Below, one piece after another: positions 30,701 through 42,700 of a stretch of 64,000 bases of DNA (positions are counted from its first letter, which is position 1; every line of letters starts with the position of its first letter). A program made the position numbers and the translations under genes. Where the stretch lies: assembly GCA_963678675.1 (NCBI GenBank), contig OY783198.1:24414684-24478683 (forward strand), in the 5' to 3' direction. The notes under the pieces are model-generated. The model was not told the DNA's origin and made no database searches. It saw only the letters and a program-made list of their open reading frames with translations. Source of the DNA: Xiphydria camelus (taxonomy: Eukaryota; Arthropoda; Insecta; Hymenoptera; Xiphydriidae).

Positions 30701-33700
30701 CGTTGAATTGTGTCAATACGCGAGCGTGACGATGCTCCGGGCGAAAAAAAAAAAATATCCGAGCCGGTCGAAAGTACAATTTTTCTCTTCGGCAAAGGCT
30801 GCCGTTTGCGCGAGAATATTTACGAGACCGCGCTCACACGATGCGTCATCGGAGAAACGAAGCGAGACGAGGTCCGAGATAGCGTTTCTTCCAGGGAAGA
30901 GACGGAGATGGATATCGCTGTCAGTTAAAACTGAATCGACGGCGTGTTTCCGCCGCGGAGTAGCCCTCCTCCGTGAGTTTAAAAATCGGTAGCCGTCGTT
31001 AAAAATTCGGCGCCGGAAAAGATACTTTCTAACTGGATCCGAAAGAGGTCGAAAAACTTGTGATCTGAGCCGAACCGGGTGCCGCGAAACGAAGCAACGC
31101 GCGTACTAACGTTCCGAAAGTCTTGACACTTAACTAACGGTTACACGAACGAGTTTCAATACGGGCTCCTTAATAAGTCGTGCGCAGGGGCACGCTAAAT
31201 CCATAGCAACGATCACGTTCCATTGCGAGTATGAGAGTTATGGCCTCTACACGATAAACAAAAATAAGAAATAAGGATTTCTATCGAAAATTCTAATTCC
31301 TTATAATAAGAATCCTATTCCTTATTTCTTCTTCCTTAATCCTTTTATTCTGCAATGGGCTTTACGCTCGCAACGTAAAAGAAATTCATTTACAGCGACG
31401 CATCCCCGAGAACGTCTCCATTCGTCGGCTGTTCCTTTTTAATGTGCTCTCAAGAAAGAATAATGGAGCCTCATACGTGTATGTCCATTTGTCTCCATTA
31501 ACTCGACCACAAATTGGCTGTTATTTCTTCTACGTATAATTACATATGTGCAAGCGTGTCGCGGTGGCAATTATAAACTAGCAGGTTCCGCTGGTTCATA
31601 GCATATCTCCGCTCGTATCGCGCGATATGCTCGGCGTTAATTGAGGCGATTAGCGGAACAAACGTGTAATCTAATTTTCAGTTGATCCGTAGCAAATAAG
31701 CCGTCTTCGGGGCTTAGCTGGAATTTTAATTCGGTGATGATTTTACTTGTTGCCTCGATTATCTCCGTAGCAGTCGCAGCAGGGTTACGTAACTTTGGAA
31801 TGACTTTTCTCGGGTTCCGATAAAAAAGGCTCCGATTTTTCTGTTATTATTCTTATGATTATGGAAAAACTGGAACTGGAAACTGTTATCATGATTTGCT
31901 TTAAAGTACTCCCAGTACGTCTGGAATACGGTGTAAAAGGAAAGAACGAACCAGAAACACTTTATTCGTAGATAGGAGAACTAACATTTTCTTCAACGCG
32001 AGACTCGTTATTAACAACAAGCGAAACTGCCAATTAACGTTGATGAGCGGATAGCCCACACTTTTAATAGCACCTTCATACGAGAACGGCAATTTGAGAA
32101 TGATGATGGTGATCTCGACGGCGTTGATGATAGACGTTTCGTGATACTGTATTCTATCGGAGAAAGTGCTGTGTATAACGCTCCAGGGATTGTTGCGATC
32201 CACGTGCGATAAGTAATTGACGATAGCTCCGTGCCGCCGCTCGACGACGATGCGGTCACGATAACTCCGATCGTTCGCACGTGGATCGCCTTCGGTGAAA
32301 TCGTTGGTCATTCCGCGATGCTTTTTTTTCTCTATCAAACGATTGAGGTAATTCAATTTTTTTTTGTAGATAAGTATAATATTGTCGAGGACTCGTACAT
32401 GATTAGACCGTCGTTTCGGCGTCACTCTTCAAATCTTTGAATGCTCCTTGCCGTCAGCTACTGCTTCTTATACTCTCCTCTCTTCATTAACACACGTAAT
32501 CGTACCGAGCACGTTACAATTACGAATAACTGACAAAGCTAAATACGAACAAATCACTGTACCATTCTCGTCATTATCAATTAAATATCCTTACTTTTCC
32601 TTCGAAGCACTTTGAAACATCCATTTACATCCGCATCGATGGAAAATCCTTCGTCGATCCGACAAACGACGCTCCTCTAATCCCGATTCTGTTCTCGCTC
32701 TATGAGATATATATTTACATAAAAAATGCGTTAAACGGTGAGTCGTCTTTCCGGTTCGACGAGACCCTCGGACAAGATTAGAACGCACGGGACGAGAGCT
32801 TGCTCGTACCGACGATTGAGTGTATACGAGCGGGTCGCCGATTCTATCGGCTTCTCGTGTACCGTCTCGACGATGTCCAATTCCACATCCGATCGTACAC
32901 GATCGCCACTCTCGAATTCCTCGCGACGTCGTCCTCCAGCACGACGGGATCCCTCTTGTACGATTGGATGAAGATGTACAAGTCGTCGGGCTCCCCGCTT
33001 TCCGTTGCGTAACGTATGGTCGCCTCCTCGGAACCGATTCCTCCCCCCGTCACCTCCACGTAGCCCCTCAGGTGCGCCGAGGCGGCGACCAGGTAGTTGA
33101 TCCAGCGACGATCCTTCGTCTTGAAGGAGAGGTCCGTTACGGTGGACACGGGAAGCGACGATTCGTACTCGTCGACGAGGAGATCCTCGCTGAGAATTCT
33201 TCCCCTCGAGAGAATTTCGCCCGATGCGATCCATCTGGACGTCGAAGGACGAAGACCCCTTCGACCCCTTGAAGGAGGAAGACGAATAATTATATCCTTT
33301 CTCCTGTCCATCTTCGTTATCCGTAACGCTTATCGCTCGTGTTGTATCTACTCACTCATCGCGAGAGGCGACAATCGCGAAGCCGAGGAGGAGGATAAAA
33401 ATCCGGAAGACACTCGACGACATCCCCGTCGACGGATTACTCGCAACTCGGCTAGACCAGCTCGTGAATCTTGATCGGTCGATTGACGTGCGCTTAAAAA
33501 TGTATTTTCGCTCTTATCTCGCGCGAGAGGGAAGCTCATCCTTGACCTATACTTATCGTCGCAGCGAAACGTCACTGCGAAATGCAACCGTTAGAGCGCG
33601 AATCGATAATGTCGATGTGTCGCGATTGGAAGACGTTGCGATCGCGGGTATCGCGCGGTGGTAGTAGCGTTCCATTTGGTTTTTTTTGTTATTTTAACAG

Positions 33701-36700
33701 CGCAAGGACAACGAACTTCGGTTGCATCGCGTATGGTGGCTTCCTTTCAGGTTGAATCGATGTGGTAATAATTTGTCTTCCTTTTCATTTAATGCTTAAA
33801 GGTTTCGCGTGATCGTAAATACGATTAACGCGGAGCAGCTGATACGACTACGTACATAGTTGATAGCGCAGCGGCTGGGATTAAATGCCACGCGAGTCCG
33901 GTTGGAAATGTGACGACATTGGTATGCCGAGAAGCCATCGACGTCGGTGTTAACGATGTACGTACGCAGGTGCGCTATCGGTATGCCCTCCTTCGTGGTT
34001 CGACGCTTCGCATTCTTCTTATTAGAATTCCCGGCGCTGGATCTTCCAGTAAAGTCGAGTTATCGCGGGTTACCGCGGGATGTGGTTTCGCTGCTCGATC
34101 GCTTCACGGTATTGCGAGAGACGCTGCTTCGGAAGTTGAATGGAGAGCATGGAAAGACTGATATCAGTAGATTTTGCTACCTATATTTACAATAAAAAAG
34201 GCATCCATCAGGGCTTTTAGATATTTATACAGTGTGGTATAGCGATTTTTTTTTTGGAAAACATTAAATCGTCATTGTTTACATTATGATTAACTGGTTT
34301 CCAAGGAAAAATTGTTCTCCAGTACAGTAAGAATACCCAGAAATCTTTAGGTGTATCTTTTTGATTGTAAATACAGTAAAATTTACAGGTATCAGTCTTT
34401 CCGTGAGAGATATCCTCGAAAATTCGTACTAGAGAGCACCCGCAAATTATAATCAAAAAAATTATATTATCAGTGTCGCAACGTACACAACTTAACCGGC
34501 AGAAGTTAGTATATCGTGGTATCCCACATAATGACAATGATACGCGAATCTTCCGACTGACCACCGTCGTGCAATTATGTATTATATGCGTTGTGCGGTT
34601 CATATTCTGTCTTAGGGGATGATTTAAACGGCGGTTTGAACTCGACTGCGTTACTTTAATCGTATAGGAGGGTGTGCCATAATAGAGCCTTAGAAGCGCT
34701 TTTGAATTTTCAATTTTTTTTGCGTTCGAATGATATATCGTTTCCAATTATACTAAATTGTTCAATTACCATACGAATATACGAGTGCCGCTACGAGCAA
34801 GTCTACCTCTGAATACTCATATGACTTTCCTTCTATTCGACTAGCTGCAAAATACATATAAGTACGCACGTGCGTCGCTGGCGCAGCAACGCAGCCCTAC
34901 CGCAATCTTCCACTTAATTTGCCACGATTTACGGTTTAACAATTCTTTTCTAGTCATGCCTATTAACCTCGCACACAACGAGAGTTCAAGTCCGTGCATT
35001 CGTCACCTGTCGTCCTACGCTCGCGCCGCGGGCCATTTTTGCCATTTTTGAATCTCGAATGGCAACTCTACCGAATTACACTTCGCCCCGATTTCTCACG
35101 ATAAAACTCCGCACACGTGTGATGCTTTTACTGGCGCGGCGTTGTATAATTAAACGATGTCATTGATAAATATGCACCTAGAAAACAATTTATTTGTGGT
35201 TAATAAATGCTTGTTTAAATCTGGCGAAGTGAACATTTTATTGGATCAAATAAATATTTGTTAACTATTATGATATTTATTCAGCACAATTAGATCCTTT
35301 GAGGCAATCATTTGGATGAAATATATATAATAAGATATATTTTTTTTGGCCTAACGAAATGTTCATTTCGCAATATTTGAAATTACATTTATTAACTATT
35401 AATAAAGTGTCTTCTCGGTGTGCCAAATGTTCTTAATTGTATCCATTTTTGGGGAGCAATGTAAAATTGAAACGTCAGCGATATGCTGTGAATTCAATAA
35501 CACATTTTTAATATAAAATAGCATACACTGAGAAAAATTGTGGTAGGTAGATTTAACCAAATTATAGCGATTACAAGCGGGGGAATCTAGATCAAGTTAC
35601 TTGAACTAATAATTTGCTAGACTTGACTACAGCTTGTTTTTGTCAAACGGTTTCTAAATTATGTAATTCAAGTAACTAAGTCGGCGTTCCCCTGCCCGTG
35701 ACCGTCAATTTACTCAATTCTTTTATTTTTTTCCATGTTTATATAAATCACCCCGTCCGCTGTGGTTTCCTGTTATTTCATCCATAAGTCTGAGAAACAT
35801 CGAAATTCTCAATAAAGATTAGAGTGATAAACGGTGTTTTTTTTTTCGAATAATCGAAGAAATAAACGTAAGCAGTGCCACTTGGTTTGGATCTTGACTA
35901 CCGGTATTACCACAAAATTACAAGAAACCATAGCGGACAGAGTGCGCCTACCGATACAGAACTAACTATGCTGGCGTATAAATTATGCAACGGTTTGTAT
36001 ATACAGCACGTCAAACGTTATAAGACGACTGGAAGAGAATATATACACATACGATATGGAAAAGAATATCGCTGAAAATAAATGAGTATAAAGTAGCGAA
36101 TGCATTTGTAAAAGTCATTTACAGCGTTTCTCGTAGTGCCACTCACCGATTAATATTTCCGCGTGGTGCGCTTCCTTCGCGAAATGCAGTTCGTATTCCG
36201 ATACACGCTTTAGAGTCGGACAAGATTAACGTCCCGTTGCGATAGCTTAAGATCGGTAATTTGTCACGTAGCAGTCGCGCCTTCCATTACCCCTGCAGCG
36301 TATACCACCTTTCATTCCCTCGTAGAAACGCATGCTCGATAAAAAGTTGCCCGCGGACTCTGCGAGACGCGATTTTGCCGTGGAATATCATTCTCTCGCG
36401 TTCTGTTCACACGTCGCCTCGACGCGAGACTCTTCTTTGTACTTCGTCACGCGCGGACAATTACGTCCCGAGGCGATGCATGCGCAAATCACTCCGCGAG
36501 CCGTATTCCGCAAAATTGTTTCGCCTCGCGCAGAAACGGAACTCGCGGGTGGTCGTAAATCGTTTTCCCGCCGTTGGACACGCTCGTTTTTTTTATCGAC
36601 GGCACGTCCGCGCGGTCGTGTATATTCTAATCGCGACGCGACGCGAAATTCGTCGCACCGTAGCTGTAGTCCCGTTTCTCGAATGTGTGAGCTTCGAGAC

Positions 36701-39700
36701 GAAATACAACAGCTGCGAGTTCCAAGTTTACCATGTGTGAAAAATGTCGTCGCTTATACTGATTTTTATGTACGGTATGCTTTCACGTTAAAGCGACATT
36801 AAATGATATCAAAATAACATTTAAAAAAACGCTAAACGTTTATTCGGTATAAAAACAATTTTTCGTAAATACGTTGCTACAATAAATATAACGATTAATT
36901 TGAATCACATTATAATGTAAATTTGATGATTAATTTGAGGCTAAATTTACTCACCAAGAAAAAGACTCCTAAAAAAATCACTATTATCTCATTACCTATG
37001 AGCTTTCGGCTCATATTTGTATAATACTTGTTTCAAGATCTCATTTCAATCTACGAGAAAGTCTTATATCGATATAAGCCAAATATTCATAGATAAAGAG
37101 ACAACGGTGATTGAAATGGCAAGTAAGTTTAGCCTCACATGGCATCTAGTTTGCCACGGTGCTAGTGATTTTATTTCCATTACACATCTCTCCAAATTAA
37201 AATCTCCACCACCGTCGAGAAAGCACCCTCGAAATAGCGCGTTGCACCACTGAAGTTCAACGGAAAAAAAAAAGAGAACGAGTCATACATCCTCCGCCAG
37301 CTGTGCACCCCCCTCGCGCCCCAGCGTCCACCTTAATGCCTTCTCGCTCTCGCAAATACCCATAACCTGCAATAAACCCTCTCTCGTTTTATTCCTTTCT
37401 GAAATAACAGTCCGCAGGCGGTCCAACAACGTCAATTCGCCTCGCGCGCCGACTTCGTCACCGTCGTCGCTCTCGTACGTATCGCCCGTCGCCGATCCTC
37501 CTCGTTTCACGCCGCCGACGGGACAAATTGCGCGATTGCAATAACGCGAGGCCTATACCCCGGGGCTTTTATTACCCCGGAATCGGGCTGTAAATTCGAA
37601 TGTAAAATGTTACGCGAGTGGCTCTTCGGTCGTTCCTTCCTCTCCTCTTTCACCCCCCGCGGGGAGCATTCCTCGAGAACCGCGCCAGCCGCTACGCGAT
37701 ACCGATCTCCCGCGTGTAATTCTCCGATCAATGTCTCCCCGTTAACGGCGCGACGCGCGAAGTCGTCGGATTCGATCCGGACGTGTCGCGCGTCGGGAGG
37801 ATCAAGCGCGCGTCGATCGACGTTGCACGGCGATCGCAAAACGCGTCTATTTGCGGCGGGTGGGATGCGGCAACGGATTTGATTAGACGCAATTTCGTTT
37901 TATCGGCTAAATTTTAACGCGCCGCACTCGCTGGCCGTTTATCGGTAATGGGGGATGGACTCCGATCCCCCCCGGGGAAATTGCCGACGCTTCGCACGAA
38001 CGTAGCACCGCTTGCCGGACGTTTTTATTTGAACTTTACGACTCGTGGGCTCGAGTCTCCTCGGTGCAATACCTCTGGGTTCAATTGCCGATATGGCACA
38101 GATTTTTGCGCATCGAGGAAAAAGCGTAGGAAGGAGCAAAGTAATGTCTAGATCGATGCGGCACGATTTCGATCGCGACTGTCTTCTCTTCTATGCGCGG
38201 TAAAAAAGTGCTGTCAATTTTTAACACCATTTCACCGGTGTGTTTGGATCAATATATAAATACTACATATGGTGTTATTCAGCGTTATACCATTGTCGTC
38301 TATCAACACCGCAGAACTTTTTACAGTCTGCGAACTGCGTACTGGTGGAAATTGAGGGACGAGTTTTTAGGGGCAGATACTCGTATATTCGCGTCATCGT
38401 GATCGACATAAACTGTAGAAAGCAGGATCGTAAATATTGGCGAGGAGATGTTAATCGCCGTTATTATAACTACTTTATAGACCCGGTGACTGTGACTTAC
38501 GACGATCCGTTTCATTAGATCGATACGATCGTATATCTTCTTCCAAGTAAATGTGAAATCTTCGAGGTGGGAAATAATTTTCAGGTAACCATCTGTAACT
38601 GAATTTCACCGCTCATATAGACGTCCAACATGTCGTGCGGAAAATGGGCTAAGGATGTCGAGTCGAAGCAGACTTCGACTTCCTGGAAATACAGTCGCGG
38701 ATCGGTGCCGAGAGCCGGGCAGGACTTTTTTTTCGAGCTGTAAACGGGAAAATGATACCCCGCGTTACGCGCTCTACCCGATTACACATCCGTCGACATC
38801 AGAGCACCCGTCGTCCAACGGACGGCCGTCGTTTACCTTATTTCCGCGCCTCGAACATAATTATTTCTCCCTTTCGTCTCTTTGCTCCGCGTTGTTATCG
38901 GCGCTTCATTCCTCGACTCGTTTTGTGCATTTTTCGTGAAGGAGGAAACGCATCATTAGCTAAAACTATAAAAGGACGTTCGTCCGCAATTCCGATCGAT
39001 TCCTACCCAAGAATTTCTCGAGCAATTGAAGTACCTACACATTTTTTTTAATAGCATTCGTTACGGGCAATAGCAAACGTAAATACGAAGACGCACCGCG
39101 TTCCATTAGAGAATTACGGTAATCAAAAGGCACAGCTGATTTTAATAATCGCTCATTCGTGGAAGTCTATTACGTTCCGTTTTACTGGCCACATCTATAA
39201 ATTACTGTGCGAGACAGATACTTATTACCGGCGCAGTACAAAGTAATAGAAGTTTGCGGGGAATTACTACTGTGGCATATGTATAAAGGAGTACACCTAC
39301 CGCGCAATCACGAGGATCGCGCCTACTCGTCTCCTGATTGCTGGAAATGTAGTAAAACATCCTTTCTTTCGTAAGACTGACTATTTCTGACAGGACGGAC
39401 TATCGTGTCGGTACTTTGATCACTTTTATTAACAATTATAAGCAAAATAGACACGATCGCCGCTATTAAACATTTCTTCGTATCGTATACAGATCCGCTG
39501 GAACCCTTGTTATGATATATCGCCCTGTCGTTACGTCATCCCTCATCGTCGAACGGAGCGCGGATGGTGTGATCGCGATCTAAGTGGGTACCACGCGTGA
39601 TTATCGCGAGTCTGGAGTTGTTACAGGAGCTTTCATAACCGTAAAGCAGCCGCAGTCACGCGGAGGAAAGGAATCGCAATCAGACAAGACTAGATATAAT

Positions 39701-42700
39701 CAGATCCAAAATTTTCGACTTTAATTAAATACATAAAATGATAACTGATCATATATGATTATATACGATTATACATATGTAGTTCTTCATATATAATCAG
39801 ATAGAAACAATATTATATATGATCATATATGATTACATATAAACATTTTTTCCCAGGAAGTCTTTCTCTAAGGACTTTTTTAAAAGCGGCACCGATATCG
39901 AACAGCCGCGCTTCTCGATGGCATATCCGCTTCTTCATTGTCGTCGTTTAACAGTTAGGAGGACGATGAAGCGATAGCCACGCGTGTAACGTATGTATTC
40001 ATATGCAGAGCTCTAGAGCCCGACAACGATGACAGATAGCTTTACGCGGAACCTCGCAGCTGGGAGTCCATTATTGGCAATACTTTGCGAGTGTATAAGC
40101 GAGATGCACACGACGACTGAATATTATCCTCGTACAGAAATATACTCGATGGTAGATGGTGGAAAACCATGGATCAAATTTTACATAAGAAACTTTCTCC
40201 AGTCTCGCGCGTTTCACCGATGAGAGTTTGCAAGGAAAAAGTCATAAATCAATAAACCGCGGACGGCAACGCATTACACGCCGGATGCACGTTACACTTC
40301 ATTTACCACAGCCGCAGTCGGCAAGGCGTTTAACGTACGACCACGTCTGGCCGGTCAAATGGAAACGATTCGCCTCTTAACTTTTACACACGCTAAAGCG
40401 CACGATTTCTCGCGATTCCACGGGCTGATGTAGTCGTGAATTCGCTGAATCGGCTTGCACTTTCTAGCGTTGCAAATGCAACGAATCCACTTGTTCCGCG
40501 ATCGATTGGCATTCCGGTGCGATCGACTACCAAGCGGAATCGGAGCATTTGACGTCGCTCCGACGGCATTCCGCTTCGAACAGGTCGATGCAGTTCGACG
40601 AATGATGATAATGCCGCTGCAATCTCATCCGTCGAGGAGATAAATACAATTGTTCATTCCGCGGACAATCTGCATAAATGTGCGGGTCGATGTGCAACGG
40701 CTGTACTAATTTACCACAAATGACCGGCGACAGCCGCGCGAAAGACAAGCGCGAAGAGCGCGGGAGACGCCCGGCACCAAGAATGTGAAACCATCGTCAT
40801 CGTCAACCTGGTCACGAACGAGAGCTAGATCCATTCCATCAACCTCTACCCACCTCCGTTGGTCAACGGGTCGCGCTGTTCCCCGCAAAACTAAAGCCAT
40901 GGGTATCATTTGCCTTTTGCGGCCGATCCAGTGCACTCGTCGAGGAAGATCGATCCCGGACGACGGGGATACGTCGCGAGCTTCGAGGGAGACGATCCGC
41001 CGGACACCACCGCTTTGGCGAAGTGCTCTCTCCGGTGCATCGGTCAGCTCCGCTCGATTGCGTCTCTCCGACTTCGCTGAACCCTTCGCTTCTTCGTCGT
41101 CATGTCGGAAGGCGAATCGGTGTGATACGGATCGGCAAAAGTACCGAAGATTCCTCAGAGCTACACTTATCCATATCCGCCGTTGGATCGTCATCCACCC
41201 GCGCCGTCCTCCTCACCTACATCGAAGCCCGCTCGACTTCGATACGTGAAGAAATCCCAATCTTCCAGGCCAGGAGGCCGCGCGCCTCCGCGCCGGACAT
41301 GTTCGGCCCGTCCGAAGCGTGACTTCCGGTCGCGTACGCAGGCGACGACAAGCGATTTTCGAGCCGCGCCAACTCGTCATGGTGGCCGAACTGGCGGGCA
41401 TTTCTGCCGCGACCGCGGAGCAGAAAGTTACCGCTTCGGGGTCGAAGAGGCCGAGACCTCGATGGATCCAGACGGCGACTCGCGAGCCGGTTTACAGTGT
41501 GCTCGACAGTAACGACAGCTCGGTCGCCAGCGTTCCACCGGGTACCCGGGACAATGTGGTCGTCATCAGTGCGGTGAAGAGCGACGGTCAATCGAGAGTG
41601 TCGAGGGTCGATCGCGCGAACGAGCAGAGGGAGTTGCCCTACGTGTGGCTGCCGGCGGACGCGAAGCTGCGCGCATCCGAGTCCGGAGGTGAGAGCCTCT
41701 GCCGGTTGGAAGTCGAGGACGACCACGCGATCTACAGCGTGGTGAGGAAGCCGCCGAAGCCGGTGCGCGAGATCCCGACGCGACAGCAGGAGCTGAACAA
41801 GTGGCTGCAGACGGCTTCGCGGCAGCTGCGGAGGGGTGGTTGCGCGGAGCGGCAGCGATCGAGTTCCGAGGCGGACTTCGTGAGCGCGGAGGGCAAGATG
41901 TACTCGGGCGAGACGAGCGACAGCGGGGACTGGAAGAGGGACTGCGCCTCGGTGATTCCGCGGGGGATCGTCGGTCTCGCGACGCCGTACAGGGTGTATC
42001 CGAGCGAGCGCTGCAGGGAGTACGTGCTGCAGGAGGAGGAGCTGATCGAGGAGATCGTCGACTCGGTGAGCGAAGTGGCCGCGCGGGAGGAGGATGCTCG
42101 TCGGGAGGTGTCGGCGGCGGAGCCGCATCAGAGGGCGAAGTGGCGGCTGAGGGAGGAGGACGAGGAAACGTTGGTGCCGGATCTGCCGAGTCCGGAGGAT
42201 CCGAAGGGGACCGAGGAGCCGATCAGGGAGTGTCGCGTGGACGATCGGGCGAGGGAGGATGACGGGCTCGTGTGGAGGGAAGCGACGACGGAGGACTGCG
42301 TCGTCGGGAGGGAGAATTGGAAGCTGAGGGAGAGCGATCCTCGCGTCAGGACCGCTTTGATCCTGTCGGGGAAGGAGGAACGCCCCGTCGACGTGCCCGA
42401 TGGCGCTTCCAACGCGTCTACGGCTTCCCCGAAGGGAAAGGGTGGTGGTAAGATCGACTAAACGTTTCTTTTAAGGATTTTTAAAGATCGCGATGTTAAA
42501 AAACGCGTTTTGTCGAACACGGAAAAACTGGTACCGGTAAGTTTGAGAGTATTTACGATAAAAGAGGGTACACACGAGGGTTTTCCGGATGTTCCTACTG
42601 TGCTGGAGAACAATTTTTCCTCCGAAACTGGTTAATTATAAAGCAAACCATCACGATTTCATCTTCCCAAAAGAACAATTATTGCACCGCACTGTAGAAA

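Larger units (their letters stand above)
27761..31900. other. otopetrin intron 1, first part
   Basis: This is GC-rich intronic DNA with many chance open frames, among them 30456-30992 (plus strand, GTG start). None has motif support. It contains microsatellites at 28.1-28.3 kb and two transposon copies (28446-28711 and 30135-30370). Confidence 0.5.
33424..36935. other. otopetrin intron 1, second part
   Basis: No gene is supported here. It holds transposon copies at 34150-34405 and 35174-35422, a lone CACTGAGAAAAA end near 35528, and several chance frames in CpG-rich DNA. Confidence 0.5.

Noticed and set aside
30456..30992. Plus-strand frame of 178 codons in the otopetrin intron.
   Set aside because: It has no ATG at the start, a composition typical of GC-rich chance frames, no motifs and no fitting splice sites.
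34217..34747. Minus-strand frame of 176 codons.
   Set aside because: Most of it overlaps the family D transposon. Its similarity to a frame at 42589-42951 comes from the shared element, not from a protein family.
35875..36075. Plus-strand frame of 66 codons with many Tyr and basic residues.
   Set aside because: Length and composition are within chance, with no start context, partner exon or known motif.
41217..42128. Minus-strand frame of 303 codons.
   Set aside because: It is the shadow of the plus-strand open exon in GC-rich DNA; its Leu/Arg/Pro/His-heavy composition is typical of an antisense frame.
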